From Bacteroides sp. (lineage in GTDB: Bacteria; Bacillota; Clostridia; Lachnospirales; Lachnospiraceae), in assembly GCA_023666705.1 (NCBI GenBank), contig JAMPBO010000009.1, positions 62,001 through 126,000 on the forward strand: a DNA stretch of 64,000 nucleotides. Reading direction: 5' to 3'. Every line of letters starts with the position of its first letter. Within the stretch, counting starts at the first letter, position 1. A model generated the notes under the pieces. The model searched no databases. It saw only the letters and a list, made by a program, of their open reading frames with translations, and had not been told where the DNA came from. A program made the position numbers and the translations under genes. Shown piece after piece: positions 62,304-64,000 of the stretch.

Positions 62304-62337
62304 GCCAATGAATGAAATTCGGAAGGGAAAGAACGCA

Positions 62338-63450
62338 ATGAAAACGATAACTATTTCAACTGAAAATAGTGAGACTTATTCTTCGATTTCCAACTTTTTT
62401 ATTGACTATTACATGACAGATGCCAACGGAGAGTTTGTTAAGGTATACCTATATCTTGTAAGACTTCTCAGTAACAACAGTTCCATTACCGTGGCAGAAA
62501 TCGCAGACCATTTTAATCTTACTGAAAACGACATATGTCGTGCAATTAAATATTGGATTGGTCAGAATGTACTGAAGTTAAACTATGACGGGAAAGGAAA
62601 TCTGAACGGTATTGTTTTGTTGCCGCTTCACCCTGCACAAAATGAGTCAAAGCTGTCTTCCGATGCCGTGTCCATTTTAAGGACAACCATGGCAGACGCT
62701 GCAATGAATCCTGCGACAGAGGCAGGACCTGTTACCAATATATCCGATACGGTCAGTGTGACGGCTCCCGTAAAGCATAAGCTTTCCAAAGATGCCATTG
62801 ATGCAAAGCAAAATGATGACGACTGGGCGGATATTGTATATCAGGTTGAGACATTATTTGGCAAGCAGATTTCGGCACGTGACACGGAAAGCCTGATGTA
62901 CATATATGATGACCTTAAATTTAATGTTGACTTATTCGAGTACCTGATTGAGTATTGTACAACCATGAACAAGAAAAATTGCCGTTACATGGAAGCGGTT
63001 GCAATCGCCTGGTATCAGGACGGAATTAAAACAAGACAACAGGCAAAGGAGCAATCGGTTATCACCAACGGAATAACAAAGATTGTCTTCAAGGCACTTG
63101 GTATCCGCAGGGCTTACCCTACGAATATTGAGGTTGCATACATCAATACATGGAGCAAGGATTTCGGTTTTTCCTCCCAGCTTATTGAACATGCGTGCAA
63201 CCGTGCCATAGAGGCAAGACCAAGCTCTGCCAACTTTGCATACATAAATGGTATTCTCGAAAACTGGCATAAAAACGGTGTAAAAACCATCGATGATGTG
63301 AATCGGCTGGATGTTGCATTTGTTGCCAGAAACAACCGCAAGCACCAGACTTCTTCCTCCGCCGTAAGCTTCAATAACTTCAAGCAGACAAGACTTGATA
63401 ACGAGCTTACCGAAATGGAAGATTTATTCTTGAAAGAGGTTAACCAATAA
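62338..63450 (+). CDS. DnaD-like replication protein with two DnaB_2-type domains
   Basis: This 370-residue protein has an N-terminal winged-helix part (VKVYLYLVRLLSNNSSITVAEIADHFNLTENDICRAIKYWIGQNVLKLNYDGKGNLNGIVLLP) and two tandem C-terminal DnaD-type domains: DTESLMYIYDDLKFNVDLFEYLIEYCTTMNKKNCRYMEAVAIAW and a second with SANFAYINGILENWHKNG. Two such domains occur in Bacillus DnaB as well, so it may combine DnaD and DnaB roles. The ATG at 62338 has GGAAGGGAAAG upstream. It overlaps the start of the dnaI-like gene (TAATG). Confidence 0.87.
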   Translation: MKTITISTENSETYSSISNFFIDYYMTDANGEFVKVYLYLVRLLSNNSSITVAEIADHFNLTENDICRAIKYWIGQNVLKLNYDGKGNLNGIVLLPLHPAQNESKLSSDAVSILRTTMADAAMNPATEAGPVTNISDTVSVTAPVKHKLSKDAIDAKQNDDDWADIVYQVETLFGKQISARDTESLMYIYDDLKFNVDLFEYLIEYCTTMNKKNCRYMEAVAIAWYQDGIKTRQQAKEQSVITNGITKIVFKALGIRRAYPTNIEVAYINTWSKDFGFSSQLIEHACNRAIEARPSSANFAYINGILENWHKNGVKTIDDVNRLDVAFVARNNRKHQTSSSAVSFNNFKQTRLDNELTEMEDLFLKEVNQ

Positions 63451-64000
63451 TGAATTACAGCTCACTTAATATCGAAGAAATTCTTCGTGGCTATGAGAAA
63501 AGAAGACTGGAAAACAAGCGACAGCTCCAAAAAAGGCGGGAACAGATTTACGCCCTCATCCCCCGTATCGAGGAGATAGACGGCACATCCACGTCATTAT
63601 ATATTGAGGCGGCACGAAACAGAGTACTGCATACTGCCGACAGGCAAACTACCGGAGACACCAAAAGCACAAACCGTGCCCTAAGGCAGGAAAAGGAAAC
63701 ATTACTCAAAAAGCATGGTTATCCCTCCGATTACCTTGACCCAATTTACACCTGCAGGCTTTGCCATGATACGGGTTATGTAGAGGCAGACGACAGTTCA
63801 TCCCAAACACTTGTCAGGAAATGTACCTGCTTTACAAATCAGATTATAGATGCACTTTATCTTTCCTCTAATTTGGACAAGGTTCTCGAACAGGAAAATT
63901 TTGATACATTTGATATGTCATACTACAGTAAGGAAAAAAGTGACCAGCAATTTTCGCCTCACGAAAATATGGGAAATATCCTGAAGCGTTCCAGGGAATT
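63450..64000 (+). CDS. dnaI: DnaI/DnaC-like helicase loader (partial, C-terminus beyond window)
   Basis: The N-terminal 183 residues are visible. The start MNYSSLNIEEILRGYEKRRLENKRQLQKRREQIYALIPRIEEID is followed by a zinc-ribbon-like cysteine set (YTCRLCHDTGYVE...RKCTCF), the N-terminal module of DnaI-type loaders, which binds the helicase. The AAA+ part should follow past the edge. Start codon overlaps the dnaD-like stop. Confidence 0.87.
   Translation, partial: MNYSSLNIEEILRGYEKRRLENKRQLQKRREQIYALIPRIEEIDGTSTSLYIEAARNRVLHTADRQTTGDTKSTNRALRQEKETLLKKHGYPSDYLDPIYTCRLCHDTGYVEADDSSSQTLVRKCTCFTNQIIDALYLSSNLDKVLEQENFDTFDMSYYSKEKSDQQFSPHENMGNILKRSRE

Overview
The window looks like a chromosomal segment of an anaerobic, spore-lineage Clostridia member (Bacillota), most likely family Lachnospiraceae. 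The evidence is AT-rich DNA with strong AGGAGG-type ribosome binding sites, a fermentative set (pyruvate formate-lyase, hydrogenase maturases HydG/HydF, a 2[4Fe-4S] ferredoxin, pyruvate kinase, phosphofructokinase), the Bacillota-specific proteins MecA, SpmB, RicT and YaaR, and a Tad-type pilus locus with DUF5702- and FHA-type extra genes. No phage, insertion sequence, CRISPR array or rRNA was seen. Family assignment is inference from gene content.

Layout. 1-3309 (minus): a pyruvate formate-lyase operon in which the enzyme is split into a 687-residue core lacking the glycyl-radical domain and a separate 79-residue glycyl-radical protein. A third small protein, apparently a cysteine-bearing relative of the glycyl-radical domain, lies between them, and the activase gene comes last (cut by the window edge). 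3310-3657 holds divergent promoters with TTGTATAC-type palindromes. 3658-4596 (plus): DUF1858 redox protein and a Bax-inhibitor-1 membrane protein. 4711-6916 (minus): thrH, mecA, ferredoxin. 7007-14892 (minus): pyk-hydG-hydF followed by a very large sugar-sensor/GGDEF/EAL/beta-helix protein. 15093-18586 (minus): a membrane-tethered sigma factor, ogt and a DUF624 protein. 18799-20049 (plus): lysA. 20034-27798 (minus): a large anchored propeller/C39-like protein with a small partner, pfkA, recR-ebfC-dnaX and a flavodoxin/SCP2 fusion.

27866-36479 is a complete-looking minus-strand Tad pilus operon: prepilin peptidase, TadZ, TadA, TadB, TadC, Flp pilin, DUF5702 protein, two TadE-like pseudopilins and an FHA protein. 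It is preceded by a promoter and a perfect 11-bp inverted repeat. 36857-47922 is housekeeping and hypothetical genes, including a 35-residue membrane protein. 47925-52706 is the conserved tmk-yaaR-holB-ricT-trmN6-rsmI run. 52768-52855 is a tRNA-Ser(CGA). 52880-57981 encodes two secreted or anchored leucine-rich-repeat proteins. 58304-60437 is nadB-nadC. 60533-60663 is a palindromic GC-rich repeat array in the presumed murC leader. 62081-62249 holds DnaA-box-like 9-mers ahead of a dnaD-like/dnaI-like helicase-loader operon that runs off the right edge.

The strongest candidates for something undescribed are the cysteine-bearing relative of the glycyl-radical domain inside the split pfl operon, the five-part sensor with an intracellular beta-helix tail, and the DnaA-box cluster upstream of the helicase-loader genes.
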